In this document: positions 17,158-26,532 of the stretch, one piece after another
Layout: each line of letters opens with the position of its first letter
Numbering within the stretch: the first letter of the stretch is position 1
The notes under the pieces: generated by a model
Databases searched by the model: none
What the model saw: only the letters and a program-made list of their open reading frames with translations
What the model was told of the DNA's origin: nothing
Origin: Streptomyces sp. JJ36
Lineage (GTDB): Bacteria; Actinomycetota; Actinomycetes; Streptomycetales; Streptomycetaceae
Length of the DNA stretch: 64,000 nt
NCBI RefSeq assembly: GCF_021696945.1
Contig: NZ_JACYHE010000014.1
Location: 45,999-109,998, forward strand
Direction: 5' to 3'
Position numbers and translations under genes: made by a program

Positions 17158-18086
17158 CCGGTGCCTTCGGTGCCCACGGCGCCGGTCCCCCCGCCCGTGG
17201 CGCGGGGCCGCCCGGGCCGGGCGCGCTGGCCGCGAAGGTGCGCACCATGGCGCCCTCCATGACCCGCTCCATGCAGCGCGTCGCCGAGGCCGTGGCGCAC
17301 GACCCCGCGGGCTGCGCCCAGCTCACCGTCACCGGGCTGGCCGAGCGCACCGGCACCAGCGAGGCGACGGTCGTGCGGACCTCGCGGCTGCTGGGCTACC
17401 CGGGCTACCGCGACCTGCGGCTCGCGCTGGCCGGGCTCGCCGCCCAGCAGGAGTCCGGCGCCGCGCCCTCCGTCACCGCCGACATCGCGGTGGACGACCC
17501 CCTCTCCGAGGTCGTGGCCAAGCTCGCCCACGACGAGCAGCAGACACTGGCGGACACCGCCGCGGGGCTGGACACCGGTCAGGTGGAGGCGGCGGTCGGC
17601 GCCCTCGCCGGGGCCCGCCGCATCGACGTCTACGGCGCCGGCGCGTCCTCCCTCGTCGGCCAGGACCTGGCGCAGAAGCTGCTGCGCATCGGCCTGGTGG
17701 CGCACGCCCACGCCGACCCGCACCTCGCGGTCACCAACGCGGTGCAGTTGCGGGCGGGCGACGTGGCCCTGGCCATCACCCATTCGGGTCGTACGGTCGA
17801 CGTGATCGAGCCGCTCCGGGTGGCCTTCGACCACGGGGCGACCACCATCGCCCTCACCGGCCGGCCGGACGGCGAGGTCGCCCAGTACGCCGACCACGTG
17901 CTGACGACCTCGACGGCCCGCGAGACGGAGCTGCGGCCGGCCGCGATGTCCAGCCGCACCAGCCAGCTCCTGGTGGTGGACATCCTCTTCATAGGCGTCG
18001 CACAGCGCACCTACGAGACCGCGGCCCCGGCGCTCTCCGCCTCCTACGAGGCGCTGGCGCACCGCCACTCGCCGCGCCAGCGCTGA
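17130..18086 (+). CDS. murR: MurR/RpiR-family regulator of MurNAc-6-P etherase
   Basis: 318 residues from GTG 17130, chosen because a good promoter places the transcript start there and because the residues VKENF are encoded by a palindrome. Residues about 40-110 are the RpiR helix-turn-helix (TVTGLAERTGTSEATVVRTSRLLGYPGYRDL). A SIS sugar-phosphate domain covers about 155-290 (RIDVYGAGASSLVGQDLAQKL, AITHSGRTVDVIEPL). It probably represses murQ and itself and is relieved by MurNAc-6-P or GlcNAc-6-P. murQ follows in the same direction after 234 bp. Confidence 0.85.
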   Translation: MTYGVKENFTGAFGAHGAGPPARGAGPPGPGALAAKVRTMAPSMTRSMQRVAEAVAHDPAGCAQLTVTGLAERTGTSEATVVRTSRLLGYPGYRDLRLALAGLAAQQESGAAPSVTADIAVDDPLSEVVAKLAHDEQQTLADTAAGLDTGQVEAAVGALAGARRIDVYGAGASSLVGQDLAQKLLRIGLVAHAHADPHLAVTNAVQLRAGDVALAITHSGRTVDVIEPLRVAFDHGATTIALTGRPDGEVAQYADHVLTTSTARETELRPAAMSSRTSQLLVVDILFIGVAQRTYETAAPALSASYEALAHRHSPRQR

Positions 18087-18320
18087 GCCGCGGGCGGCCC
18101 CCGCCGCCCCGGTCCGGCACGGCACCACCGGTACGCCATCCGGCACCACCCACCGGCACCGCCGCAGCGCACCGCCCGGCCCGCGCCGGGCCCCGCCGCC
18201 CCGGCGGCACCGCGCCGCTGCCCGTACGGGGCGTTCCGCCCGTACGCCCGCCGCCGCACCGCCGCCCGGCGGGCGGCTCCCCTCGCACCCACCGGACCCG
18301 GAAAAGAGCCGCCTCCCCTC

Positions 18321-19283
18321 ATGACCTCCCCCGCCGAATCCCCTGACGGTGCACACGTCCCGTCCCTCGGCGAGCTCCGCGCCCAGCTCGAGACGCTGAC
18401 CACCGAGGCCTTCCGCAGCGAGCTGTCCGAGATCGACCGGCTGCCGACGCTGGAGATCGCCCGCCTGATGAACGGCGAGGACGCCACCGTCCCCACCGCC
18501 GTCGCCGCCGAGCTGCCCGCGATCGCCGGCGCCATCGACGCCGTGGCCGCCCGGATGGCCCGCGGCGGGCGGCTCGTCTACGCGGGCGCCGGCACCGCCG
18601 GCCGGCTGGGCGTGCTGGACGCCAGCGAGTGCCCGCCGACCTTCAACACCCGCCCCGGCCAGGTGGTCGGGCTGATCGCGGGCGGCCCCCCGGCCATGGT
18701 CGCCTCCGCGGAGGGCGCCGAGGACAGCAAGGAGCTGGCCGCCGCCGACCTGGACGCCCTGGCACTGGGGCCGGACGACGCGGTGGTGGGGGTCTCGGCC
18801 TCGGGGCGCACCCCGTACGCCGTCGGCGCCGTCGAGCACGCCCGGGCGCTCGGCGCGCTCACGGTGGGGCTGGCCTGCAACGCCGGTTCGGCACTGGCCG
18901 CGGCGGCCGAGCACGGGATCGAGGTGGTGGTGGGGCCGGAGCTGGTCACCGGGTCCACCCGGCTCAAGGCGGGCACGGCGCAGAAGCTGGTGCTCAACAT
19001 GGTCTCCACCGTCACGATGATTCGGCTCGGCAAGACCTACGGGAACCTGATGGTCGACGTGCGGGCGTCGAACGAGAAGCTGCGCGCCCGTTCGCGGCGG
19101 ATCGTGGCGCTGGCGACGGGCGCGGACGACGACGAGATCGAGGCCGCGCTGGCGGCGACGGACGGCGAGGTCAAGAACGCCATCCTGTTCCTGCTGGGCG
19201 AGGTGGACGGGCCGACCGCGGCCCGGCTGCTGAGCGAGTCGCACGGGCACCTGCGGGCCGCCCTGGAGGCCGCCCGGCGCTGA
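18321..19283 (+). CDS. murQ: N-acetylmuramic acid 6-phosphate etherase
   Basis: 320 residues, full family length. MurQ cleaves the lactyl ether of MurNAc-6-P to give GlcNAc-6-P and D-lactate in peptidoglycan recycling. The SIS fold is visible with RLVYAGAGTAGRLGVLDASECPPTF, including the conserved Glu of DASE, then GVSASGRTPY and VTGSTRLKAGTAQKLVLNM. The C-terminal helical part is NEKLRARSRRIVALATG. Its product feeds NagA encoded near 37.2 kb. The 234-bp gap after murR is GC-rich with several short stems and may hold a separate promoter. Confidence 0.95.
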   Translation: MTSPAESPDGAHVPSLGELRAQLETLTTEAFRSELSEIDRLPTLEIARLMNGEDATVPTAVAAELPAIAGAIDAVAARMARGGRLVYAGAGTAGRLGVLDASECPPTFNTRPGQVVGLIAGGPPAMVASAEGAEDSKELAAADLDALALGPDDAVVGVSASGRTPYAVGAVEHARALGALTVGLACNAGSALAAAAEHGIEVVVGPELVTGSTRLKAGTAQKLVLNMVSTVTMIRLGKTYGNLMVDVRASNEKLRARSRRIVALATGADDDEIEAALAATDGEVKNAILFLLGEVDGPTAARLLSESHGHLRAALEAARR

Positions 19284-19306
19284 ACGCGCCGGACGGCGCC
19301 CCGGGT

Positions 19307-19334
19307 GGGGCGGCCGCCATGGCGGGGCCGCCCC
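19307..19334. terminator. Bidirectional terminator between murQ and secreted-protein gene
   Basis: GGGGCGGC (19307-19314) pairs with GCCGCCCC (19327-19334), and the inner GCCATGGC extends the symmetry. It lies between convergent genes. Confidence 0.55.
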
Positions 19335-19368
19335 GGAGTCCGGACGGTCCGTACGCCGGTCCGGCCGG

Positions 19369-19824
19369 TCAGCGGACCGTCACGGTGAACGGCCGCGACA
19401 TGGTGCCGGCCGAGGCCATCCGGAGGGTGTTCCGGCCCTTCATGCCGAGCTTGGCCCGCAGCACGTAGGTGTGGTCGCGCTTGACCACGGTGCTGGCGGG
19501 CAGCGACACCCAGCGGTTGCCCTGCTTCTGCTGGAGCGTCACGCTCGTGCCGGGCACGATGTGCATCGTACGGCCGGCGATGCGGAACGGCTCCCACTGC
19601 CGGACGGTCGCGTGCTGCGGGCCCGCGCTGAGCATGGGCAGCATCGCGGCGTCCCGGTCCTGACGGCTCTGCTGCTCCTGCCGGCGGTCCTCCGGCGCGC
19701 CGGATCTGGCCCGGTCGCCCGGCCCCGGGTCTCCGGCGGCGGTCGCCGCGGCGGCGCCCGCCCCCAGGAGGCTCAGGGCGAGCAGACCGGCGACGACGGG
19801 GCGGGTGGTGAGGGTGGGCTTCAT
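19369..19824 (-). CDS. Small secreted protein of unknown function
   Basis: 151 residues from ATG 19824 with GGAAGGAC upstream. The signal peptide (RPVVAGLLALSLLGAGAAAATAAG) is cleaved near residue 30. A charged linker DRRQEQQSRQDRD follows, then a compact domain (residues 65-151) with short beta-like segments (MHIVPGTSVTLQQKQGNRWV, HTYVLRAKLGMKG, SRPFTVTVR) that looks Ig- or bacterial-surface-like. No Cys. No family recognised. Confidence 0.7.
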   Translation of the reverse strand: MKPTLTTRPVVAGLLALSLLGAGAAAATAAGDPGPGDRARSGAPEDRRQEQQSRQDRDAAMLPMLSAGPQHATVRQWEPFRIAGRTMHIVPGTSVTLQQKQGNRWVSLPASTVVKRDHTYVLRAKLGMKGRNTLRMASAGTMSRPFTVTVR

Positions 19825-19940
19825 GCTGTCCTTCCCGTTCACATGCGGAGATGATGACCCTTCGCATAAAACAGGAAGACAGCATTCCGTTTCATCTGAC
19901 GTGCGGACGGTCGGCCTGTCGATCAGCCCAACGGCCCAGC

Positions 19941-19978
19941 GGGCCGGGTGCAGTGGGCCGGGTGCAGTGGGCCGGGTT
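19941..19978. repeat. 14-bp tandem repeat GGGCCGGGTGCAGT, 2.6 copies
   Basis: Two full units and a partial third between the secreted-protein gene and the YihY gene. No coding role is seen. Confidence 0.6.
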
Positions 19979-20006
19979 CGGGGGCGGTGGGCCAGGTCCG
20001 GGGGCG

Positions 20007-21287
20007 TCAGAGCTTCCGGGTGTCCTTCGGCTCCGCATAGGGCTCCTCGCCCTCCGGATGCCCGGCCTCGAGCGCCCGCTCCCGTTCCAGCTCGGCGTTG
20101 AACTCCAGGCCGAGGAGGATGGCGAGGTTGCTGAGCCAGAGCCAGATCAGGAAGATGATGATCGCGGCCAGGCTGCCGTACGTCTTGTTGTAGCTGCCGA
20201 AGTTCGCCACGTAGAAGCCGAAGGCGACCGAGGCGACGATCCAGATCAGCACCGCCAGCACGCTGCCCGGCGTGACCCAGCGGAAGCGGCGCCGCACGTT
20301 CGGGGCGGCCCAGTAGAGCACCGAGATCACCACGCTGACCAGCAGGATCATCACCGGCCACTTGGCGTAGTTCCAGACCGTGACGGCGGTGTCCCCCAGC
20401 CCGAGCACGTCCCCGGCCCGCTCGGCGAGGCCGCCGGTGACCACCACGCCCACGGCGACGAGCGCCAGCAGCACCACGACGGCGACGGTGGTCAGGAAGC
20501 GGGTGGGCAGCGTCTTCCACGCCGGGCGGCCCTCGCCGATGTCATAGACCGCGTTGGCCGCCCGCATGAAGGCGGCGATGTAGCCGGAAGCCGACCACAG
20601 CGCCAGGATGAGGCCGATGACGAGCGCGAAGCCGGCCGTGCCGCTGCTGCCCCGCAGTTGCTCCAGGAAGCTGGTGAGCGTGTCCCGCACGGGTCCGGGC
20701 GCGAAGCCGCTCAGGTTGTCGATCAGCGAGTTGATCGCCGAACTCCCCATCAGACCGAGGATGGAGACCAGTGCCAGCAGCGCCGGGAAGATGGACAGGA
20801 TGCCGTAGTAGGTGAGCGCGGCGGCCAGATCGGTCAGGCCGTCCTTCTTGAACTCCTTCACGGTGCGTTTGGCGACCGCTCCCCACGCACGCCCCGGCAG
20901 CTCGCTGGGTCCCTTCGCCGGGGGGCCGGCTTCGGCGGTGCCGTGCTCGCGCTCGGCACCGGGCTCCCGGCCGGCGGGTTCACGGCCCGCGGCGGGCTCG
21001 CGGCCGGCGGGCTCCCGCGCACCGGACTCCCGGCCGGCACCGGCAGGGCGGCCGCCGGGCTCGGCGGTACGGTCACCGCTGCGAGCGGGTTCGCCGGGCG
21101 GGCGCTCCGGGGGCGCACCGGCCCCGGGCGGGCGCGCCGCATCGCGTGCCCCGGTGCCCGGCGCACGTTCCGGACCTGGGCGGGCAGCGTCGCGTCCCGC
21201 TTCGTCCGCGCCGCCCCGGGAGGCCGCCTGCTGGGCCTCCGCCTTCTCGTCGACCTTCGTGTCGCGACGGAATCGGTGCCGTGCCAT
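20007..21287 (-). CDS. YihY/BrkB-family integral membrane protein
   Basis: 426 residues. Residues 1-125 are a Pro/Gly/Arg/Glu-rich disordered cytoplasmic extension with RE(P)AGREPA repeats. The membrane domain (about 140-395) has six helices and the family signature LAAALTYYGILSIFPALLALVS, WSASGYIAAFMRAANAVYD and VLIWIVASVAFGFYVANFGSYNKTYGSL; the acidic tail is DTRKL. Members were once called ribonuclease BN, which is now rejected; a transport or envelope role is likely. The repetitive extension is longer than in typical members. Confidence 0.9.
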   Translation of the reverse strand: MARHRFRRDTKVDEKAEAQQAASRGGADEAGRDAARPGPERAPGTGARDAARPPGAGAPPERPPGEPARSGDRTAEPGGRPAGAGRESGAREPAGREPAAGREPAGREPGAEREHGTAEAGPPAKGPSELPGRAWGAVAKRTVKEFKKDGLTDLAAALTYYGILSIFPALLALVSILGLMGSSAINSLIDNLSGFAPGPVRDTLTSFLEQLRGSSGTAGFALVIGLILALWSASGYIAAFMRAANAVYDIGEGRPAWKTLPTRFLTTVAVVVLLALVAVGVVVTGGLAERAGDVLGLGDTAVTVWNYAKWPVMILLVSVVISVLYWAAPNVRRRFRWVTPGSVLAVLIWIVASVAFGFYVANFGSYNKTYGSLAAIIIFLIWLWLSNLAILLGLEFNAELERERALEAGHPEGEEPYAEPKDTRKL

Positions 21288-21570
21288 GGGTCCTCCGCTG
21301 TCTCCGCTCGGGCTGTGGGGTCACCCGGTGAAGCCGGGTTTCCGGCTGCGGCGAGCGAAAACCGCGAAGGGGAAAAACGGGACATCCGGCACGCTCCCAC
21401 CGGGCGTATCCGCCCGGGCCCGGTCCACGCCCGGCGCGCCAGGCCCCCACCCGGCCCCGAAGGCGCCGAAGGCCGAGACGGGCTTCCGCCCGGCCCCGCC
21501 GACGCCGTCGTCGTCCTGTCCGTGGCGGGTGGCCGGGTCCCGAGGGTGGCGTACGGGAGGTCGCACACGG

Positions 21571-21608
21571 CCGAGGGCGGCCCCTCCGTGCGGAGGAGCC
21601 GCCCTCGG
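21571..21608 (-). terminator. groEL terminator
   Basis: CCGAGGGCGGC (21571-21581) pairs with GCCGCCCTCGG (21598-21608), with an inner CTCC/GGAG. It lies 47 bp downstream of the groEL stop. The rest of the 21288-21655 gap shows only GC-rich repeats such as GGTGCGTACGCCGG twice near 21610. Confidence 0.75.
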
Positions 21609-21655
21609 TGCGTACGCCGGTGCGTACGCCGGAGCAATCCGGTCCCTGGGAGGGA

Positions 21656-23464
<1,809 letters not shown>

Positions 23465-23470
23465 CGCCCA

Positions 23471-23499
23471 TGATTAGCACTCTGCCCCCCTGAGTGCAA
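23471..23499 (-). promoter_or_regulatory. groEL promoter
   Basis: On the minus strand, TTGCAC (plus 23494-23499) and TAATCA (plus 23471-23476) are separated by 17 bp. The pair lies within CIRCE element 2. Confidence 0.65.
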
Positions 23500-23500
23500 G
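23474..23500 (-). promoter_or_regulatory. CIRCE element 2 (over -35/-10 region)
   Basis: Perfect TTAGCACTC (23474-23482), a 9-bp spacer, and GAGTGCAAG (23492-23500), seven of nine matches. Together with element 1 it gives two tandem HrcA operators. Confidence 0.8.
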
Positions 23501-23565
23501 CGCCACCGGGACGGGCGCGGGCACCTCCCCGGCCGGGCGGAACCCCGTCCCGCGGGGCACGCACA

Positions 23566-23608
23566 GCGAGGGCCCGCGCCGCCGCGGTGCGGTGGCGCGG
23601 GCCCTCGC
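23566..23608 (-). terminator. Cold-shock gene terminator
   Basis: Perfect 15-bp arms GCGAGGGCCCGCGCC (23566-23580) and GGCGCGGGCCCTCGC (23594-23608) with a 13-nt loop, 28 bp downstream of the csp stop. Confidence 0.85.
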
Positions 23609-23636
23609 CGAAGAAGCTGGGGGTCCCGGTCGGCGC

Positions 23637-23840
23637 TCAGCCGGTCACACGGACCATGTCCGCCTGCGGCCCCTTCTGACCCTGCGAGATCTCGAACTCG
23701 ACCCGCTGTCCTTCGTCCAGGGTGCGGTAGCCGTCCATCTGGATCGCGCTGTAGTGGACGAACACGTCCGCACCACCGTCGACCGCGATGAAGCCGTACC
23801 CCTTCTCCGCGTTGAACCACTTGACGGTGCCCTGAGCCAT
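23637..23840 (-). CDS. Cold-shock domain protein, CspA family
   Basis: 67 residues, standard length. RNP1 [10 protein letters not shown] and RNP2 VFVHYSAI are intact; the start [17 protein letters not shown] is typical. It binds single-stranded RNA or DNA as an RNA chaperone. GGGGAG lies 8 nt before the ATG. It has a strong terminator downstream and a long AT-richer leader upstream, so it is a single-gene unit. I recall a csp gene beside groEL2 in S. coelicolor. Confidence 0.95.
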   Translation of the reverse strand: MAQGTVKWFNAEKGYGFIAVDGGADVFVHYSAIQMDGYRTLDEGQRVEFEISQGQKGPQADMVRVTG

Positions 23841-24192
23841 TACTAACTCCCCTATTACTGGCCCTTGCGCGGGCCCGCACCTCGCGGACCCGGGTCAGAC
23901 CTCACCTCCGGGCCGCCCGGAGGTGTGCGCCGGAACGCGTCGACCGACGCTGAATGTATCTGCCCGTACGCCGTCTGCAACAGGTCAATCGGACGAGAAT
24001 TCGGGGCACGGCAAATCGGGAATATGCCGTCAAATGGCGCGAATACCGGGCAAAAGGGAAGCACCACATGCGGAGAAAGACGACAAAAACGGCACCGAAT
24101 TGCGGCAGAACTTGTCGCGTTCACATATGCGGTGGGCACGCGCGGGGAAACGCGCGGGGAGGGGTGGCCCCACCCTACTCCCATCCGGAACG
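23841..24192 (-). promoter_or_regulatory. Long AT-richer leader/promoter region of the cold-shock gene, with hairpin
   Basis: The stretch 23940-24150 is the most AT-rich of its neighbourhood (GAATTCGG, AAATCGGGAATATG, GACAAAAACGG). Close to the gene lies a perfect hairpin, CACCTCCGGG (23903-23912), loop CCG, CCCGGAGGTG (23916-23925), about 63-85 nt before the ATG. No ORF is convincing here. A long 5' leader fits post-transcriptional control of csp mRNAs, but no temperature switch can be shown from sequence alone. Confidence 0.4.
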
Positions 24193-24244
24193 CGGAATCG
24201 CCCCCTCCGTTTCCACCCGTGTCCGGGAGGAGGGGGCGATTCCG
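24193..24244 (-). terminator. Terminator downstream of the thrC-moaD operon
   Basis: Perfect 16-bp arms CGGAATCGCCCCCTCC (24193-24208) and GGAGGGGGCGATTCCG (24229-24244) with a 20-nt loop. It lies 135 bp after the moaD stop and isolates it from the csp promoter. Confidence 0.85.
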
Positions 24245-24378
24245 GCGTCCGGGTGCGCCGGCGGACGCTCCGGCTGTGGACGCGGAACGCACGCCCGCGC
24301 CGGACGGGCCCGGGCCGGACACGGGACGGACCGGCGCTCCGGGCGGCCGGCCGCGGCGGGCCGGAACGGCAGAGCGGC

Positions 24379-24657
24379 TCAGCAGCCGCCGGCGACCGCC
24401 GGGATGATGGAGACGCCCGCGCCGTCCGGCGTCGGGGTGTCGAGGCCCTCGGCGAAGCGCACGTCGTCGTCGTTCACGTACACGTTGACGAAGCGGCGCA
24501 GCTTGCCGGCGTCGTCCAGGACCCGTGCGCCGATGCCGGTGTGGTTCTTCTCCAGGTCGGCCAGCACCTCGGAGAGGGTGGCGCCCTCGGCGGTCACCTC
24601 GGCCCGGCCGCCGGTGTAGGTGCGCAGGATGGTCGGGATGCGGACGTTGACGCTCAT
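24379..24657 (-). CDS. MoaD/ThiS-type sulfur-carrier protein, CysO-like, ending GGC
   Basis: 92 residues from ATG 24657 with GGAAGGTGA upstream. Beta-grasp ubiquitin-like fold: VNVRIPTILRTYTGGRAEV, LADLEKNHTGIGARVLDD, FVNVYVNDDDVRF, and the C-terminus SIIPAVAGGC. CysO and MoaD relatives end in Gly-Gly, which carries the thiocarboxylate; here one extra Cys follows, so trimming by a JAMM-type protease would be needed first, as known for QbsE. It is cotranscribed with thrC behind a SAM riboswitch, which supports a role in cysteine/methionine sulfur supply. The gap to thrC is 123 bp. Confidence 0.85.
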   Translation of the reverse strand: MSVNVRIPTILRTYTGGRAEVTAEGATLSEVLADLEKNHTGIGARVLDDAGKLRRFVNVYVNDDDVRFAEGLDTPTPDGAGVSIIPAVAGGC

Positions 24658-24780
24658 GGCGGGTTCACCTTCCGTGGGAAGCAGCGTGGGGAAAGCCGGG
24701 AAATGCGTAGGGAAAGCCGGGGACACCCCGGGGGCGTCCGGGACGCACCGGACGCGCAGGTGTACGGGCAGGCCGGGGCC

Positions 24781-26073
24781 TCAGGCCAGGCCGGCGTCGC
24801 GGAACGCGTCCAGGCTCGGCCGGATGGTCGCGCTGGGGCGGGCCGAGCCGGCGACCGCGTCCAGCGTCTTGAGGCCGTCGCCGGTGTTGAGCACCACCGT
24901 GGTCAGCGACGGGTCGAGGACGCCGTCCTGCAGCAGCTTCCGGGTCACGCCGACGGTGACCCCGCCCGCCGTCTCCGCGAAGACGCCCTCGGTGCGGGCC
25001 AGCAGCGTGATGGCGTCGACGACCTGCTCGTCCGTCACGTCCTCCACCGCACCGCCGGTGCGCCGGGCGACGTCCAGGACGTAGGGGCCGTCCGCCGGGT
25101 TGCCGATCGCCAGCGACTTGGCGATGGTGTCCGGCTTCACCGGGCGCACCACGTCGTGCCCGTCCTTGAAGGCGCGGGAGACCGGCGAGCAGCCCTCAGC
25201 CTGGGCGCCGAAGATCCGGTACGGCCGGTCCTCGACCAGGCCGAGGGAGATCAGCTCCTTCAGCCCCTTGTCGATCTTCGTGAGCTGCGAGCCGGAGGCG
25301 ATGGGGACGACGATCTGGTCCGGCAGCCGCCAGCCGAGCTGCTCGCAGATCTCGTACGCGAGGGTCTTGGAGCCCTCGGCGTAGTACGGGCGCAGGTTGA
25401 CGTTCACAAAGCCCCAGCCCTCGCCCAGCGGATCGCCGATGAGCTCCGAGCAGAAACGGTTCACGTCGTCATAGGTGCCCTCGATCCCGACCAGGTCGCC
25501 GCCGTAGACCGCGGCCATGACGACCTTGCCCTGCTCCAGGTCGTGCGGGATGAAGACGCAGGACCGGAGGCCGGCGCGGGCCGCGGCGGCACCCACGGCC
25601 CCGGCGAGGTTGCCGGTCGAGGAGCAGGAGAGGGTGGTGAAACCGAAGGCGCGGGCCGCCTCGACGGCGATCGCGACCACCCGGTCCTTGAAGGAGTGGG
25701 TCGGGTTCCCGGAGTCGTCCTTGACGTGCAGCTCTCCGGTGACGCCCAGCTCGCGGGCGAGGTTGTCGGCGCGCACCAGCCTGGTGAAGCCGGGGTTCAG
25801 GTTGGGCCGGCCGGCCACGTCGGCAGGCACGGGCAGCAGCGGCGCGTACCGCCAGATGTTGTCCGGGCCGGACTCGATGCGCTTCCGCAGGCCCTCGGGA
25901 TCGCCGCCCGGCAGGTCGTAGGCGACCTCCAGCGGCCCGAAACACTCCGCACAGGCGAAGACCGGGCCCAGCGGGTTGCGGGCGCCGCACTCGCGGCAGG
26001 AGAGCGCTGCGGCGGGGCCGAGCGCGACCGGGGCGGCGGCGTCGGAGGACTGCTCGGGAGCTTGCACAGCCAT
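24781..26073 (-). CDS. thrC: Threonine synthase
   Basis: 430 residues from ATG 26073 (an in-frame ATG at 26097 is possible). PLP enzyme converting O-phosphohomoserine to threonine. The N-terminal CRECG and CAECFGPLEV form a zinc-ribbon-like start common in actinobacterial members; the PLP lysine lies in GNPTHSFKDRVV; the phosphate loop is SSTGNLAGAVGAAAA; the C-terminus has LNTGDGLKTLDAV. The leader is a SAM-I riboswitch, so threonine formation from the methionine branch point and the downstream sulfur carrier would respond to SAM. Confidence 0.96.
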   Translation of the reverse strand: MAVQAPEQSSDAAAPVALGPAAALSCRECGARNPLGPVFACAECFGPLEVAYDLPGGDPEGLRKRIESGPDNIWRYAPLLPVPADVAGRPNLNPGFTRLVRADNLARELGVTGELHVKDDSGNPTHSFKDRVVAIAVEAARAFGFTTLSCSSTGNLAGAVGAAAARAGLRSCVFIPHDLEQGKVVMAAVYGGDLVGIEGTYDDVNRFCSELIGDPLGEGWGFVNVNLRPYYAEGSKTLAYEICEQLGWRLPDQIVVPIASGSQLTKIDKGLKELISLGLVEDRPYRIFGAQAEGCSPVSRAFKDGHDVVRPVKPDTIAKSLAIGNPADGPYVLDVARRTGGAVEDVTDEQVVDAITLLARTEGVFAETAGGVTVGVTRKLLQDGVLDPSLTTVVLNTGDGLKTLDAVAGSARPSATIRPSLDAFRDAGLA

Positions 26074-26104
26074 GAAGGCGAGGCCCTTTCTCCTCATCTT
26101 CCTC

Positions 26105-26235
26105 GTGACGTATCTCGCCACGAGCCGGAATTGGCACCTTCCCGAGCCGGGAGCCCCGCCGTGGTGACGGAAGACCGACTGGAGGGTTGCCGGGGCTTCA
26201 TCGGGCCGTTCCCTCTGCCCCTCTGGATGAGCGGT
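26105..26235 (-). ncRNA. SAM-I (S-box) riboswitch in the thrC leader
   Basis: Read on the minus strand, the conserved core is present in order: CATCCAGAGGGGCAGAGGGA, GGCCCGATGAAGCCCCGG, CGGCAACCC, a P3 stem region, AAGGTGCCAATTCC and a closing GCGAGATACG. These are the S-box kink-turn and SAM-binding elements. The P1 closing stem is imperfect (GCUCAUC against GAUACGU). It ends about 30 nt before the thrC start, which suggests control of translation start or of a short attenuator rather than a distant terminator. Confidence 0.92.
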
Positions 26236-26520
26236 ATGAAGTTGTGAAAGCGGAGAGCGGGATCGGCCCCGCATTCCCGGGGCGTCCGCCTCGGTGACGA
26301 CTCTAACCGAAGGTGTGGGACGCCGAAGCGGTCGTCCGAACCGCGAGACGGACCGCGGACGCCGCCGCGCCGGGGCGGGGGCCTGCGGCGCCGCGTTCCG
26401 GCCGCCGCCCCCGGCGGGTGTTCCGGCACAGGGTTCCGCCCACCGCACCCGGCGGGGGGTTCCGGCCGGGGTGTGGGCACGCACACGGAGCGGCGACGTT
26501 TGGGCGGCGCGCCCGAAGGC

Positions 26521-26526
26521 TAGGCT
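26521..26526 (+). promoter_or_regulatory. Possible -10 box giving a leaderless otsA transcript
   Basis: TAGGCT ends 6 nt before the otsA ATG and there is no Shine-Dalgarno sequence, the pattern of leaderless streptomycete genes. No good -35 is visible. The stretch 26236-26520 otherwise holds GC-rich repeats (GTTCCGGC three times) and the thrC promoter area. Confidence 0.35.
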
Positions 26527-26532
26527 CGAGCC

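Noticed and set aside
20900..21120. REPAGREPA-type repeats as a separate gene or mobile repeat
   Set aside because: They are in frame with the YihY gene and form its disordered N-terminal extension.
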